Origin: JANRLT01 sp041736895
GTDB lineage: Bacteria > Planctomycetota > Planctomycetia > Pirellulales > JALHPA01
Length of the DNA: 6,866 nt
Direction of reading: 5' to 3'
Assembly (NCBI GenBank): GCA_041736895.1
Contig: JBGSSS010000139.1
Coordinates: 1-6,866, forward strand
Each line of letters begins with the position of its first letter. Position 1 is the stretch's first letter. Both the position numbers and the translations under genes were made by a program. Of this stretch, positions 1-6,529 are shown piece after piece. A model generated the notes under the pieces. That model was not told the DNA's origin. It ran no database searches and saw only the letters and a list, made by a program, of their open reading frames with translations.

Positions 1-1
1 A

Positions 2-877
2 GACCGGGCGCTGCAGACGGGCGCGGCGGCCGCAAATGACCGAAAAACGGGGCAAACGAACCTCTTCGGCGGTGACGACGAGCCGGCCGAGGAACGGGCC
101 AAGCAACTGTTGCTGCCTGACTTGCCGGAGTGGGACGAGAAGCAAAAACTGATCTGCGAAAAAGAGGTTCTGGGCTATTACCTGACGAGCCATCCGCTAG
201 CGGAGCATCAAGCGATGCTCAATGCGTACTGCACGCACACGAGCCCGCAGTGCGCGACGTTGAAGCACCGGACCGAGGTCATGCTCGGCGGGATGATGGC
301 CGCACTCAAGTTTTCGAATACCAAGAATCCCAAGCCGGGCGAGACGAACACCAGGTACGTGATGTTCGACCTCGAAGTCATGGACGGCATCATGCGCTGC
401 ATCCTCTGGCCGCGCGACTTTGCGGTGCATGGGCATCTGGCCGTCGCCGATTCGATCGTCGCGGTGCGCGGGTCAATCGACCGCCGCGAAGGGAGCGACG
501 AAGTGAATCTGATCGTCAACGAAATCATCCCGATGGATGATTTGGCCAAGCGCTTCACCAAGGGGATCCGCATCCGCATCGACGAAGAGCAACACGGCGA
601 AAAGGGAATCGACGCGGTGGCGGAAATCCTGCGCGGCTATCCCGGCGCATGCGACGTCGAGTTTTCGCTCTGGCTGCAAGACGGCGCGCGCGTGTCGCTC
701 AAGAGCGAAACCCTGCGCGTCGGGATCGATCCCGAATTGCGGCGACGTTTGGAGGAATACCTCGGCCCCGGCAACATCCGGATGCTGGCCGAAAAACCAA
801 AGCCCTCAATGGCCGCCGATCCGCGGGACAAGTGGAAGAACAAGAACGGGAATGGGAAGAGTTTCGCGAAGAATTGA
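2..877 (+). CDS. dnaE: DNA polymerase III alpha subunit, C-terminal part (5'-truncated by window edge)
   Basis: This is the end of the replicative polymerase catalytic subunit, which acts in the cytoplasm at the replication fork. The frame is open from the first bases, so the gene begins outside the window; the TTG at 110 is not a real start. Visible landmarks are a linker ending in TNLFGG (near base 60), then PEWDEKQKL and EKEVLGYYLTSHPL (about 125-199), typical of the region just before the OB fold. An OB-fold (tRNA_anti type) follows at about 278-529, containing VMLGGMMAALK, RYVMFDLEVMDG and IVAVRGSID. The last ~110 residues form the C-terminal tail, ending in a Lys/Asn-rich stretch before TGA. 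The polymerase PHP and palm domains lie upstream and cannot be seen. Family assignment is firm; DnaE rather than another C-family polymerase is inferred from this OB arrangement. Confidence 0.93.
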   Translation, partial: DRALQTGAAAANDRKTGQTNLFGGDDEPAEERAKQLLLPDLPEWDEKQKLICEKEVLGYYLTSHPLAEHQAMLNAYCTHTSPQCATLKHRTEVMLGGMMAALKFSNTKNPKPGETNTRYVMFDLEVMDGIMRCILWPRDFAVHGHLAVADSIVAVRGSIDRREGSDEVNLIVNEIIPMDDLAKRFTKGIRIRIDEEQHGEKGIDAVAEILRGYPGACDVEFSLWLQDGARVSLKSETLRVGIDPELRRRLEEYLGPGNIRMLAEKPKPSMAADPRDKWKNKNGNGKSFAKN

Positions 878-907
878 GGATTTCTGGAAAAGCAGCCGAT
901 TCAATTC

Positions 908-913
908 TATAAT
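908..913 (+). promoter_or_regulatory. Candidate -10 box (TATAAT) for the toxin-antitoxin-like pair
   Basis: A perfect TATAAT lies in the 63-bp gap between the dnaE stop and the ATG at 941. No good -35 hexamer sits at 16-18 bp spacing (the best is TGGAAA at 885-890). A start point near 920 would leave a leader of about 20 nt containing AAAGGTG (925-931) as ribosome binding site. The local sequence is AT-rich, so a chance match is possible. Confidence 0.45.
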
Positions 914-940
914 GAAAGCAACTCAAAGGTGCGGTGAATA

Positions 941-1168
941 ATGACCAAAAACAATCTGACTCAAGACGAAGAGCGCGATATCAAGGCGGCCTTAGCTGGT
1001 CTTACCGCGGCTCAGAGCCGTGCGATGAGTTCAGGAAATCCCTTTACAGTAGTCGTCAATGGCGAACTCATTCGACAAGATGCCGAAGGCCGTATTACGG
1101 TGTTAAAGTCGATTCCGCGAGTCAAAGCATCCGTCTCTTCTAAAAAAAGCCGCCACCGTGCAAGTTGA
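941..1168 (+). CDS. Small hypothetical protein, putative antitoxin of the downstream zeta-like protein
   Basis: This 75-aa protein has no family I can name with certainty. It starts with ATG 9 nt after an AAGGTG ribosome binding site. The N-terminal half (residues 1-30) is charged and probably helical, with LTQDEERDIKAALAGLTAAQ. The middle reads PFTVVVNGELIRQDAEGRITVLKSIPR, which looks like a short beta-hairpin. The C-terminal tail is strongly basic (KKSRHR). Its 3' end overlaps the next gene by 11 nt, which suggests translational coupling. Small proteins directly upstream of COG4185/zeta-type P-loop proteins are commonly their antitoxins; that role here is inferred from position, size and overlap only. 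No ribbon-helix-helix or helix-turn-helix is obvious. Autoregulation through the upstream TATAAT region is possible but not shown. Confidence 0.7.
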   Translation: MTKNNLTQDEERDIKAALAGLTAAQSRAMSSGNPFTVVVNGELIRQDAEGRITVLKSIPRVKASVSSKKSRHRAS

Positions 1169-1892
1169 ACCAAGTCGGTGCCGGATGTTTGCCGGTCCCA
1201 ATGGGTCAGGCAAGACGACCGTCAAGGAAAATCTGCTACGGCCTGCGGATTGGTTCGGCATTGACATCAATCCGGATGTTTTGGAAAAGCAGATCCGAGA
1301 AACGGGCCAGCTATCGTTACAAGCCTTTGACTTGGAATCGAGTATAGAAGAATTACGATCGCATTTTGCCTCCTCCAAGTTGATGCAGTCTGCCGGTCTG
1401 CTGGCTGACGTCGCGAAACTCGATTATCACGACGGTTACTTCAATTTCAGCCGCATTGATTTTAATTCCTATCATGCTTCCGTGCTCTCCGATTTCTTAC
1501 GGCGCACAGCACTTGCGAAAGGGAAATCTTTTACCTTTGAAACAGTGATGTCCTATGAGGACAAAATTGATTTGTTAAAAGAGGCTCAGCGGCAAGGCTT
1601 TCGAACATACTTGTACTATGTTGCTACAGATGATCCGCAAATAAATATTGATCGAGTGAAATTGCGTGTTAATCAGGGTGGGCATGATGTGCCAGTGCAG
1701 AAAATCATTGAGCGCTATCACCGCTCTTTAGCGTTGCTGCCACAGGCAATACGGCATTCAAATCGGGCGTACTTTTTCGATACCAGCGGTCGTGAATCCT
1801 GGTTTTTTGCGGAATCGAATAATGGCAATCAAATCGATCTGCTCGGCGACGAAATGCCCCGTTGGTTTGAACCGATCTGGCAACAATTTTAA
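1158..1892 (+). CDS. Zeta-toxin / COG4185-type P-loop ATPase or kinase, putative toxin
   Basis: A 244-aa P-loop protein. The Walker A motif GPNGSGKTT is at residues 13-21, preceded by the beta-strand RCRMFA. FGIDINPD (33-40) takes the place of the usual 'NAD/NPD' segment, GKSFTFETVMS (122-132) is the typical FETxxS block, and RVKLRVNQGGHDVP (166-179) with RYHRSL (186-191) matches the lid region of the COG4185/zeta group. FFDTSG (206-211) closes the core. Characterised zeta toxins phosphorylate UDP-N-acetylglucosamine precursors; the substrate here is unknown. At 244 aa it is longer than I expect for a minimal COG4185 protein (about 190 aa), with extra sequence between residues 45 and 120. The GTG start is the first possible start after the in-frame stop at 1104; the later ATG at 1185 would remove most of the first strand. 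Base composition is low: 46 G+C in the 120 bases 1561-1680, against 39 in the 60 bases 661-720 of dnaE. This suggests horizontal origin. Confidence 0.85.
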   Translation: MQVEPSRCRMFAGPNGSGKTTVKENLLRPADWFGIDINPDVLEKQIRETGQLSLQAFDLESSIEELRSHFASSKLMQSAGLLADVAKLDYHDGYFNFSRIDFNSYHASVLSDFLRRTALAKGKSFTFETVMSYEDKIDLLKEAQRQGFRTYLYYVATDDPQINIDRVKLRVNQGGHDVPVQKIIERYHRSLALLPQAIRHSNRAYFFDTSGRESWFFAESNNGNQIDLLGDEMPRWFEPIWQQF

Positions 1893-1898
1893 CAAACA

Positions 1899-2831
1899 TT
1901 AATTCCCAACTTTCACCAGCACTCGCACCGGGCGGTGATCGCTCGTCTTGTCGTCGTCAGGAAAATCGCCCTTGCGGACGATGACATTGACCGCGACCTG
2001 CCACTCCTTCGCAACCCCGGCGGTGAAGACCATGTCGAGCAGCGAATCGGGGTAATTGTCCTTCCCGTCCTTGTCGCGGTCGTCCCAGTTGCTGTCGATT
2101 AGCTCCTTTGGCTCGTTCCACTTCCAGACGCCGTCTTGCAAAAACGCGCGGAACGCTTCATTGCCGCTCTTGGTCGCGAAATCAAAGTCAAAGTTGTAAT
2201 CGCCCACCGCGATCAGCGGCAGGTTCTGTTCGCGAGCCCAAGCGCTTAGTCCCAGCGCTTGCTCCTTGCGTCGATCAGCATTTCCGCGTGCTAGGTGATT
2301 GTTGAGGACCACGAACTCGTAGCCAGTTGCCTTGTCGCGCAGATGGACAATCAGCGGTGAGCGTTGGTTGCCGGGGTTGAGCGTAAACTTGTCGAACTTG
2401 TTGAGCTGTTGGACCCGCACCTCTTCAAAGCGTTCGCCGTTATAGACGATGCACAGCCGATCGCTGTCGCCGGTCGTGCCCATCACGAGCGCGCCGCCGG
2501 GCAAGACGCTCTTCCACAGGTCGCCGCTCCCCGGCGGCGTTTCCGACAGGGCGATGATGTCGAGCTTGCCGTCGAATTGCTTCGCGGCGAGGTCCTTCAT
2601 TTGCGCGAGGATCACCTCGTTGTCCGACCCGCCGGATTCGATGTTCCAGGCGAGGATCGAGAGGTCGAGTTTTGCGTCTTTCGCGGGTGCCGCGTTCGTC
2701 GGCGCCGATTTGCCATTCGCCGTCGAATCGCTCGGTTCGTTCTTCGCCGGAGGGGCGACGGGAGTCGCTGGTGGTCGTAGGCAGCCGGTGAGGAAAGAAC
2801 TCAGTAATAGCGCGAATACAAAAAACTTCAT
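1899..2831 (-). CDS. Endonuclease/exonuclease/phosphatase-superfamily lipoprotein
   Basis: A 310-aa predicted lipoprotein. Residues 1-17 are a signal peptide with lipobox L-T-G-C (Cys17), followed by a Pro/Ala/Ser-rich linker to about residue 53. The catalytic fold then shows all the expected EEP motifs in order: LAWNIESGG (Asn63), ALSET (Glu97), NNHLARG (His179), GDYN (Asp211, Asn213), LLDMVF (Asp266) and SDHRP (Asp298, His299). It should therefore be a metal-dependent phosphodiesterase or phosphatase anchored outside the cytoplasmic membrane. The substrate (DNA, RNA, a lipid or a small phosphoester) cannot be told from sequence. Residues 251-262 form a D-x-D-x-D-G-x-x-D-x-x-x-D stretch like a calcium-binding loop. 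The gene is convergent with the toxin-like gene, 6 bp apart. No strong Shine-Dalgarno is seen; AGAG lies roughly 10 nt before the ATG. Confidence 0.88.
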   Translation of the reverse strand: MKFFVFALLLSSFLTGCLRPPATPVAPPAKNEPSDSTANGKSAPTNAAPAKDAKLDLSILAWNIESGGSDNEVILAQMKDLAAKQFDGKLDIIALSETPPGSGDLWKSVLPGGALVMGTTGDSDRLCIVYNGERFEEVRVQQLNKFDKFTLNPGNQRSPLIVHLRDKATGYEFVVLNNHLARGNADRRKEQALGLSAWAREQNLPLIAVGDYNFDFDFATKSGNEAFRAFLQDGVWKWNEPKELIDSNWDDRDKDGKDNYPDSLLDMVFTAGVAKEWQVAVNVIVRKGDFPDDDKTSDHRPVRVLVKVGN

Positions 2832-2851
2832 CGAGGTGATCTCTGCGGCTT

Positions 2852-3041
2852 AGGTCCGGAGGACCGAAATGATTAAGCCCAGGCCGGAAGGCCTGGGTCG
2901 CTGCGCCCCAGAATTTCATTAGGCCCGGAGGGCCGGCACATGGATAGTCAGGCAAGTGTCGGTCCTCCGGACCTATGAACTTGATGTGCCATGCACCCAG
3001 GCCTGACGGCCTGGGCTTAATCATGACGGTCCTCCGGACCT
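2852..3041. repeat. 190-bp nested inverted repeat of three-hairpin units (REPIN/MITE-like)
   Basis: The intergenic DNA between the GH57 stop and the EEP lipoprotein start is an imperfect palindrome centred near 2946-2947. Left unit: hairpin A at 2852-2866 (GGTCC-gga-GGACC), B at 2878-2897 (CCCAGGCC-ggaa-GGCCTGGG), C at 2921-2935 (GGCCC-gga-GGGCC). The right unit is the mirror image: A' 3027-3041, B' 2996-3015, C' 2960-2974. The outer 47-nt arms (2852-2898 and 2995-3041) match at 43 positions; all four differences are in a spacer or in the loop of B. No ORF fits a coding role, and no transposase is visible in the window. It resembles REPIN-type paired palindromes or a MITE. It could also act as a transcript processing or termination structure between two co-directional genes. 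Confidence 0.88.
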
Positions 3042-3044
3042 CAA

Positions 3045-3073
3045 GAAAGCAGGCCACTCCTCTGGCTTCTTTC
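3045..3073 (-). terminator. Candidate terminator-like hairpin downstream of the GH57 gene
   Basis: Read on the minus strand, about 30 nt after the GH57 stop, GAAAG and GCCA pair with TGGC and CTTTC across a 6-nt loop (GAGGAG). A small asymmetric internal loop (AA opposite CTG) separates the two stem parts. No clear U-run follows, so an intrinsic terminator is only possible. The hairpin adjoins the 190-bp inverted repeat. Confidence 0.3.
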
Positions 3074-3104
3074 CAAGAATTTGATCAACAAATAATTGGG
3101 CGAT

Positions 3105-5270
3105 CTATACCGTCACGCGTTCCACGCGCGGCGTGGCGTGGCGGGATTCGGCGAGGGCCGTGTCGCTGGTCAGACGCAGCGTCACGCTCCAGCGGCCTTG
3201 CGCGTCGCCCGTCACGAACCAGTGCGGCATCACGACGACCGATTGGTGGACCAGTTCGAAGCCACCTTCGCTTTGGCTGACGGTCTCGATCGGGAACGTG
3301 AACATACTTGTCGGCCGAGAGCAGGCCAGGTTCGCTTCGATCCCCAGCCACTCATCGACCAGCCCGAGTTCCATTTGATCGTGCAGCGTCTGCCGCGTGC
3401 CGAGATGGCCCAGTTGGCGGCGTTCGGCGTTGAGGAAGTACCGATCGCCCGCGCCGCTCGGCAGGCCGGCAAAGTTGAACTCGACAGCGAAGTGGAACCG
3501 CGCTTGCGGCGGGATCCCCTCGACTAGGTACGCGATCTCGAGGACATTGGACGCCGCTTCGAGCGTCACGCCCTTGGTGATCTTCAACGGCACGCCCCAG
3601 GCGTTGCCCGAGCGCGACATCTGGACCTGAATCCGCTGCGGGTTGCGGCGAATCTTGGCTTCGTAAGCACCGCCGGCAAAATCGCCGCGTTCAACCGCGC
3701 GGCCGCTCGCCAGATCCTCGACGGTGACCGAATCGTCCCAGAAGTGATCGCCCAGGCTTTTGCGCACCGCCGCGTCGTATTCGTTGACTCTCTGGTCGAG
3801 GTTTGGCTGTTTGAACTTCACCGGCTTGCTCGCGTCGATGACGTTGACCGCGCCGTTTGGACCCTTGGCGATGCTGCGGTGATAAGCTTCCGGCCGCCGT
3901 GCGAGTGTGGCAAGCAAGTTGTGGTTGATCGCGCGGACATCGAGCTCGTACATCTGCCCGCCGCGCGCCGGCGCGAGCAGGGCGATCAAGCGGTCGTTGG
4001 CCAGTTGCACCTCGGGCCGGCCGTCGAAGTTGTAATCGTCGCTCGACGCTTCGATCCACGGCGTGCGTTTGTTCTCAGCCTTGTCCAACAGCGTGTCGGC
4101 GTTGATCAGGTGCTCGTAAATCGCGTTCCGCAAATGCGGCAGGTAAATCCCGCCGAACGCCCCGTGCCAGTACGGGCAGTTGCACTGGCCGCGATAAAGT
4201 TCGGTGCGTGCTTCGCGGAGCAGGCCTTGATCCGCGCCGCGCTGCGCCGCTTCGTGGCAGCGCTTGCTGACCATCATCATCCGCGAATACATTTCATTCG
4301 CTTCCGGGTAGCGAACCTTGAAGTTTCGCCAGAATCCGCCGCGCATGAACCGCTGCACGCGCGGCCAGCGCGGATCCTGCGCCATCTCGCCGCGCGCCGA
4401 TTCGTATTCGATGAGCTGCTCCGGCGGGAGAACCCATTCGGTCATCTCGCGGTAGCTGCCTTCGGGCAAGTAGACCGTGCCGAGGGGCGGGACGCTGTCG
4501 ATGACTTCGCTCGGCAGCGTCATGCGGAGCCAATCGCAATGGCCGAGCTGCTCGAAAAGCTGCGCCAGCCAGCCGCCGGGTTGAATCGTGTGTTCGGTCT
4601 CGGGCCAGACGCCAAATTTTTCGCCGTCGTCGGCAAAGAGCGTCACCGCGCCGGGTTGCTTCTGCTGCAACTGGCCGAGATACTCCATCGCTTGATGCAC
4701 GGCGCCGAATGGGATGATGTAGCGCAGCGGTTCGCTGCCGGGGAGAACCTTGAGCGTGACGCCATCATCTTCGGTCAGGTAATAGCCGTGCAGCTCATCG
4801 GGCGCCAGGCCGGCGTTCTTGAAGTGCGAATCGTCGAGGATGATGTAATCGACACCCGCCGCGGCGAGGTCCGACGTCATCGACTGTTCCCAAACGCGTT
4901 CGGGAATCCACATCCCGCGGACGGTTGCGCCGAGGCGCGTCTCGAGGTACTCGCGGAACGAGCGGACCTGGCCGACGCGATCGCGCGGCGAAAGCATGCC
5001 GAGGATCGGTTCGTAGAACGCGCCGCCGATGATCTCGACGCGGCCTTGTTGTACGTAAGCTGCGAGCCGATCCAAATACTCGGGATGATTCACTTCGAAC
5101 CATTCCATAAGCGGGCCGCTGGTGTGCAAGCCGACGCGCACGTGCGGATACGTATCGAGCAAATCGAGAAACGGCCGGTAACTCGCGTGATACGCCGATT
5201 CAAAAACGCCATCAAAGTTGCCGATCGGCTGGTGATCGTGCAACACAAACATGAAGCGAAGCGGGGTCAT
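3105..5270 (-). CDS. GH57 family 4-alpha-glucanotransferase / alpha-amylase
   Basis: A 721-aa cytoplasmic enzyme (no signal peptide) acting on alpha-1,4-glucans such as maltodextrin or glycogen. The GH57 conserved regions are in order: HDHQP (11-15); GRVEIIGGAFYEP (76-88); WIPERVWEQ (121-129), where Glu124 is the likely nucleophile; and FADDGEKFGVWPET (212-225), where Asp214 or Asp215 is the likely acid/base. The middle domain carries QCNCPYWHGAFGGIYLPHLR (362-381), typical of the DUF1925 part. Residues from about 400 to 715 form the beta-rich DUF1926-type C-terminal domain. The architecture matches the Thermococcus litoralis 4-alpha-glucanotransferase type (about 660 aa), slightly longer. 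Transferase versus hydrolase cannot be separated by sequence alone. It lies 133 bp downstream of the galT-like gene on the same strand and may be co-transcribed with it, although a TTGACA box in the gap could give it its own promoter. No clear Shine-Dalgarno precedes the ATG. Confidence 0.92.
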   Translation of the reverse strand: MTPLRFMFVLHDHQPIGNFDGVFESAYHASYRPFLDLLDTYPHVRVGLHTSGPLMEWFEVNHPEYLDRLAAYVQQGRVEIIGGAFYEPILGMLSPRDRVGQVRSFREYLETRLGATVRGMWIPERVWEQSMTSDLAAAGVDYIILDDSHFKNAGLAPDELHGYYLTEDDGVTLKVLPGSEPLRYIIPFGAVHQAMEYLGQLQQKQPGAVTLFADDGEKFGVWPETEHTIQPGGWLAQLFEQLGHCDWLRMTLPSEVIDSVPPLGTVYLPEGSYREMTEWVLPPEQLIEYESARGEMAQDPRWPRVQRFMRGGFWRNFKVRYPEANEMYSRMMMVSKRCHEAAQRGADQGLLREARTELYRGQCNCPYWHGAFGGIYLPHLRNAIYEHLINADTLLDKAENKRTPWIEASSDDYNFDGRPEVQLANDRLIALLAPARGGQMYELDVRAINHNLLATLARRPEAYHRSIAKGPNGAVNVIDASKPVKFKQPNLDQRVNEYDAAVRKSLGDHFWDDSVTVEDLASGRAVERGDFAGGAYEAKIRRNPQRIQVQMSRSGNAWGVPLKITKGVTLEAASNVLEIAYLVEGIPPQARFHFAVEFNFAGLPSGAGDRYFLNAERRQLGHLGTRQTLHDQMELGLVDEWLGIEANLACSRPTSMFTFPIETVSQSEGGFELVHQSVVVMPHWFVTGDAQGRWSVTLRLTSDTALAESRHATPRVERVTV

Positions 5271-5305
5271 ACCGAAGCGGCGTTTCTCTTGAAGCGTTGT
5301 GTAAT

Positions 5306-5311
5306 TGTCAA
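5306..5311 (-). promoter_or_regulatory. Possible -35 box (TTGACA) upstream of the GH57 gene
   Basis: On the minus strand a consensus TTGACA lies 35 nt before the GH57 ATG. At 17 bp spacing the -10 position reads GAGAAA, a poor match, so this is weak. If used, the leader would be very short, in keeping with the missing Shine-Dalgarno. Confidence 0.2.
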
Positions 5312-5347
5312 TGAGCGCGGAGCGTGTGTGTATTCTTCGGCCCTCCC

Positions 5348-5376
5348 CGTTTAGCGGCGACTCGGAGAGGAGCGTT
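5348..5376 (+). repeat. 29-nt dispersed repeat, intergenic copy
   Basis: This stretch in the galT-GH57 gap matches the reverse complement of 6127-6155, inside the galT-like gene, at 28 of 29 positions. Together with the bases just upstream it can form a hairpin: CCTCCCCG (5342-5349) against CGGAGAGG (5363-5370), with one mismatch and a 13-nt loop. Its origin is unknown; a small dispersed palindromic element is the simplest reading. Confidence 0.75.
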
Positions 5377-5403
5377 CTCTTCTTACTCAGCGTATTTCAT
5401 CTG

Positions 5404-6456
5404 CTAGCACGGCCAGTGATCGCGGAGCGTTTTGGCCGCATCTTCGGCACGCACGGTATTGATGTGCCAACCGCTGGACCACTCAAAACCGGCGAGGGTA
5501 GCGCTGCGCGGCAAAACCTCTATATGCCAGTGATAGTGCCCAAGCGCCGCACTGTCAAAGGGAGCCGAATGAATCCACCAATTATAGGCCGGCACGAGCC
5601 TTTCTAATACCTCGGTTATGCCCCGCCAGAGGCAGCCCAGGTCGTCAAGATCTGCCTGAGCCGCAATCTCAAAGTGACTCTGGTGACACTTGGGCAAAAT
5701 ACACATTTCGTAAGGGAGCCGCGACGCGGCGGGACAAAAAATCAGAAATTTTTCACTCTCCCGCACGACCCGGGCGCCGGCAGCCTTTTCGGACCCCAGC
5801 GTCTCACACCAGAGGCACTTGCCCGAGCGATCGAGGTGCGACTTTCCGGCCTCCAGTTCCCGCGCCGGCACATCAGGAATATCCGCTAGCGCGACAAGTT
5901 GCGCATGCAGATGTGCCAACGAAGCTCCGGCCGCCGCGCCGACGTTTTGAAAGAGCGCCGCCCAGCGCCACCCGGAATCACGAAAGGCGCTCGCGCGTTG
6001 CTGAATCATCGCAAACGTGCGCGTCCATTCAGCCGCGCTCAATTGCGCGCCGAGTGTGGCATGACGCGCGGTGGGGACGAGGACTTCGTGTTGGCCGCGC
6101 GCGGGGAATTGCTCCTTGGATGCTTGAACGCTCCTCTGCGAGTCGCCGCTAAACGCGTTTCCATCGTGTGTCACCGCCGGAAAGCGATTCGGAAAAACGC
6201 GCGAGTTCCACGAGGCGCTCGGGAGCAAAGCCTGCGTCGCTTCATCCGGCGGAATTGTTAGCACCGCCGGCGGTGTTGCATGTTCATTGCCGACGCAGAA
6301 CGGACATCCCGCGATCGGCGTGTCGCTCGCCAGCGGTCCGAGCGCATCGCGCAGGTTCTGCGGCGGCGCTAGGCCCTCGCCAAATGCCCGCGCGGCGCGC
6401 TCTTCGGCGACGATGATCGTCCGATCGTGTACGAGATCGCGCTGCAGGTGAGGCAT
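5404..6456 (-). CDS. galT: Galactose-1-phosphate uridylyltransferase-like enzyme (GalT/HIT superfamily)
   Basis: A 350-aa cytoplasmic nucleotidyltransferase. Zinc-site motif CPFC is at residues 51-54; VFPNRFPAV (87-95) and GQHEVLVPTARH (121-132, His132 the likely zinc ligand) follow. The active-site block QNVGAAAGASLAHLHAQ spans 170-186, with His184 in the position of the nucleophilic His and His182 in the position of the zinc His. A second CxxC (214-217) and YHWHIEVLPR (308-317) complete the fold. GalT exchanges UMP between UDP-glucose and galactose-1-phosphate. The active site reads HLH instead of the common HPH, and two CxxC motifs are present, so a related activity such as ADP-glucose phosphorylase is also possible. 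The symbol is by family only. Residues 101-110 are encoded by a 29-nt dispersed repeat. The ATG lacks a visible Shine-Dalgarno. The GH57 gene follows on the same strand. Confidence 0.87.
   Translation of the reverse strand: MPHLQRDLVHDRTIIVAEERAARAFGEGLAPPQNLRDALGPLASDTPIAGCPFCVGNEHATPPAVLTIPPDEATQALLPSASWNSRVFPNRFPAVTHDGNAFSGDSQRSVQASKEQFPARGQHEVLVPTARHATLGAQLSAAEWTRTFAMIQQRASAFRDSGWRWAALFQNVGAAAGASLAHLHAQLVALADIPDVPARELEAGKSHLDRSGKCLWCETLGSEKAAGARVVRESEKFLIFCPAASRLPYEMCILPKCHQSHFEIAAQADLDDLGCLWRGITEVLERLVPAYNWWIHSAPFDSAALGHYHWHIEVLPRSATLAGFEWSSGWHINTVRAEDAAKTLRDHWPC
6127..6155 (-). repeat. 29-nt dispersed repeat, copy inside the galT-like gene
   Basis: The reverse complement of this stretch matches 5348-5376 at 28 of 29 positions. 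In the galT frame it encodes residues 101-110 (AFSGDSQRSV), between NRFPAV and GQHEV, a place where GalT homologues usually have a variable loop. The single difference changes Q to E in the equivalent reading of the other copy. The frame is intact, so the gene appears to tolerate the element. Confidence 0.75.
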
Positions 6457-6462
6457 GCGGGA

Positions 6463-6511
6463 AGAATGTAGGAGTTAGGAGTTAGAAGAAAGAAGTCAGG
6501 AGGAAGAAGGA
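6463..6511. repeat. Degenerate 7-bp tandem repeat (AGRAGNN), seven units
   Basis: Just upstream of the galT-like start, seven heptamers run in register: AGAATGT, AGGAGTT, AGGAGTT, AGAAGAA, AGAAGTC, AGGAGGA, AGAAGGA. A purine run continues a few bases further. The + strand is almost pure purine. A 7-bp period is not coding; it resembles the short tandemly repeated heptamers known from some cyanobacteria and other bacteria. It lies in the divergent promoter region, so it could affect DNA shape there. Confidence 0.7.
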
Positions 6512-6529
6512 AAAAGATACGAAGCTGTC

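Noticed and set aside
110..112. TTG as start of the dnaE fragment
   Set aside because: The frame is open to the window edge and the residues before it (TNLFGGDDE) fit the DnaE family, so the start lies outside.
899..917. Possible operator palindrome (TTCA...TGAA) around the TATAAT box
   Set aside because: The arms are only 4-6 nt and imperfect in AT-rich DNA; not distinguishable from chance.
2440..3057. 205-codon minus-strand frame running from the palindromic repeat into the EEP lipoprotein gene
   Set aside because: It overlaps the EEP gene in another frame, its N-terminal part is translated repeat DNA, and the composition is Arg-rich without motifs.
3744..5354. 536-codon open frame on the + strand
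   Set aside because: It lies antisense to the GH57 gene, whose motifs are intact on the other strand. It has no recognisable domain and is a typical high-GC antisense shadow.
5305..5607. 100-codon + strand frame containing the intergenic 29-mer
   Set aside because: It is mostly antisense to the galT-like gene and has no domain or ribosome binding site; its only notable peptide comes from the dispersed repeat.
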